Assembly (NCBI GenBank): GCA_012838125.1
Contig: DUPW01000027.1
Location: forward strand, 1 to 33,149
Direction: 5' to 3'
Length of the DNA: 33,149 bases
Source of the DNA: Papillibacter sp.
GTDB lineage: Bacteria; Bacillota; Clostridia; Oscillospirales; Oscillospiraceae
Part shown: positions 33,107 through 33,149 of the stretch, in pieces
How the letters are laid out: each line of letters begins with the position of its first letter
Numbering within the stretch: the stretch's first letter is position 1
Notes under the pieces: model-generated
The model's database searches: none
Seen by the model: the letters and a program-made list of their open reading frames with translations, nothing else
Told to the model about the DNA's origin: nothing
Translations under genes and position numbers: made by a program

Positions 33107-33149
33107 CAAAAAGCAGACACGCCGATGCTCTCGCATCGGCGTGTCTGCT
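33107..33149 (+). terminator. Terminator stem at the right edge
   Basis: AGCAGACACGCCGATG (33112-33127) and CATCGGCGTGTCTGCT (33134-33149) pair perfectly over 16 bp, preceded by AAAAA. The window ends exactly at the stem. Read on the minus strand the AAAAA becomes a T-run, so it may end a gene beyond the window. Confidence 0.8.

Overview
The window looks like a GC-rich chromosomal stretch from a spore-forming clostridial Firmicute, possibly Oscillospirales or Christensenella-like. This is an inference from content. Pointers are strong AAGGAGG-type ribosome binding sites, several TTGACA/TATAAT promoters with 17-base spacers, a SleB-type cortex hydrolase, an S-layer-homology remnant, a YtrA-type GntR operon and a YkpA/YbiT-type ABC-F protein. 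No phage or insertion-sequence genes were seen.

Left part (1-10.2 kb): an ABC-F ATPase whose second ATP site looks dead; a DMT exporter; a B12-binding radical SAM protein; a 626-base divergent spacer with an array of 35-base tandem repeats; a self-regulated MarR gene coupled to an alpha/beta hydrolase; and a 1000-residue MacB-type ABC transporter fusion.

Middle part (10.4-18.9 kb): a tRNA-Val(GAC) gene with its own promoter and terminator, and a small lipoprotein. Next comes a compact DNA-damage module: an SRAP (YedK/HMCES) protein and an S24 self-cleaving repressor on one strand, divergent from a Y-family polymerase and an 84-residue partner. The shared promoter region carries five repeated half-sites. 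A decaying segment follows, with an interrupted minus-strand remnant, one apparently intact secreted protein and a frameshifted remnant. A MATE exporter and a second lipoprotein close this part.

Right part (18.9-33.1 kb): a Ku-LigD end-joining operon; an iron alcohol dehydrogenase; a DedA membrane protein; a SleB-like hydrolase; an orphan SLH repeat; a GntR-ABC ATPase-ABC permease operon with a promoter-overlapping palindrome; a MoaF-like protein; and a large-subunit catalase with a C-terminal DJ-1-like domain. Beyond the catalase lies a promoter-hairpins-terminator unit on the minus strand without an ORF, a candidate small RNA gene.

Common themes are DNA damage and oxidative survival (SRAP, S24 repressor, Y-polymerase, Ku, LigD, catalase) and small-molecule export (MacB-type, MATE, DMT and GntR-ABC systems). 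I found no clearly new multi-gene defence or mobile system. The most unusual signals are the one-sided decay of the ABC-F ATP sites, the repeated half-sites between the damage-response genes, the 35-base array beside the radical SAM promoter, and the candidate RNA at the right edge.
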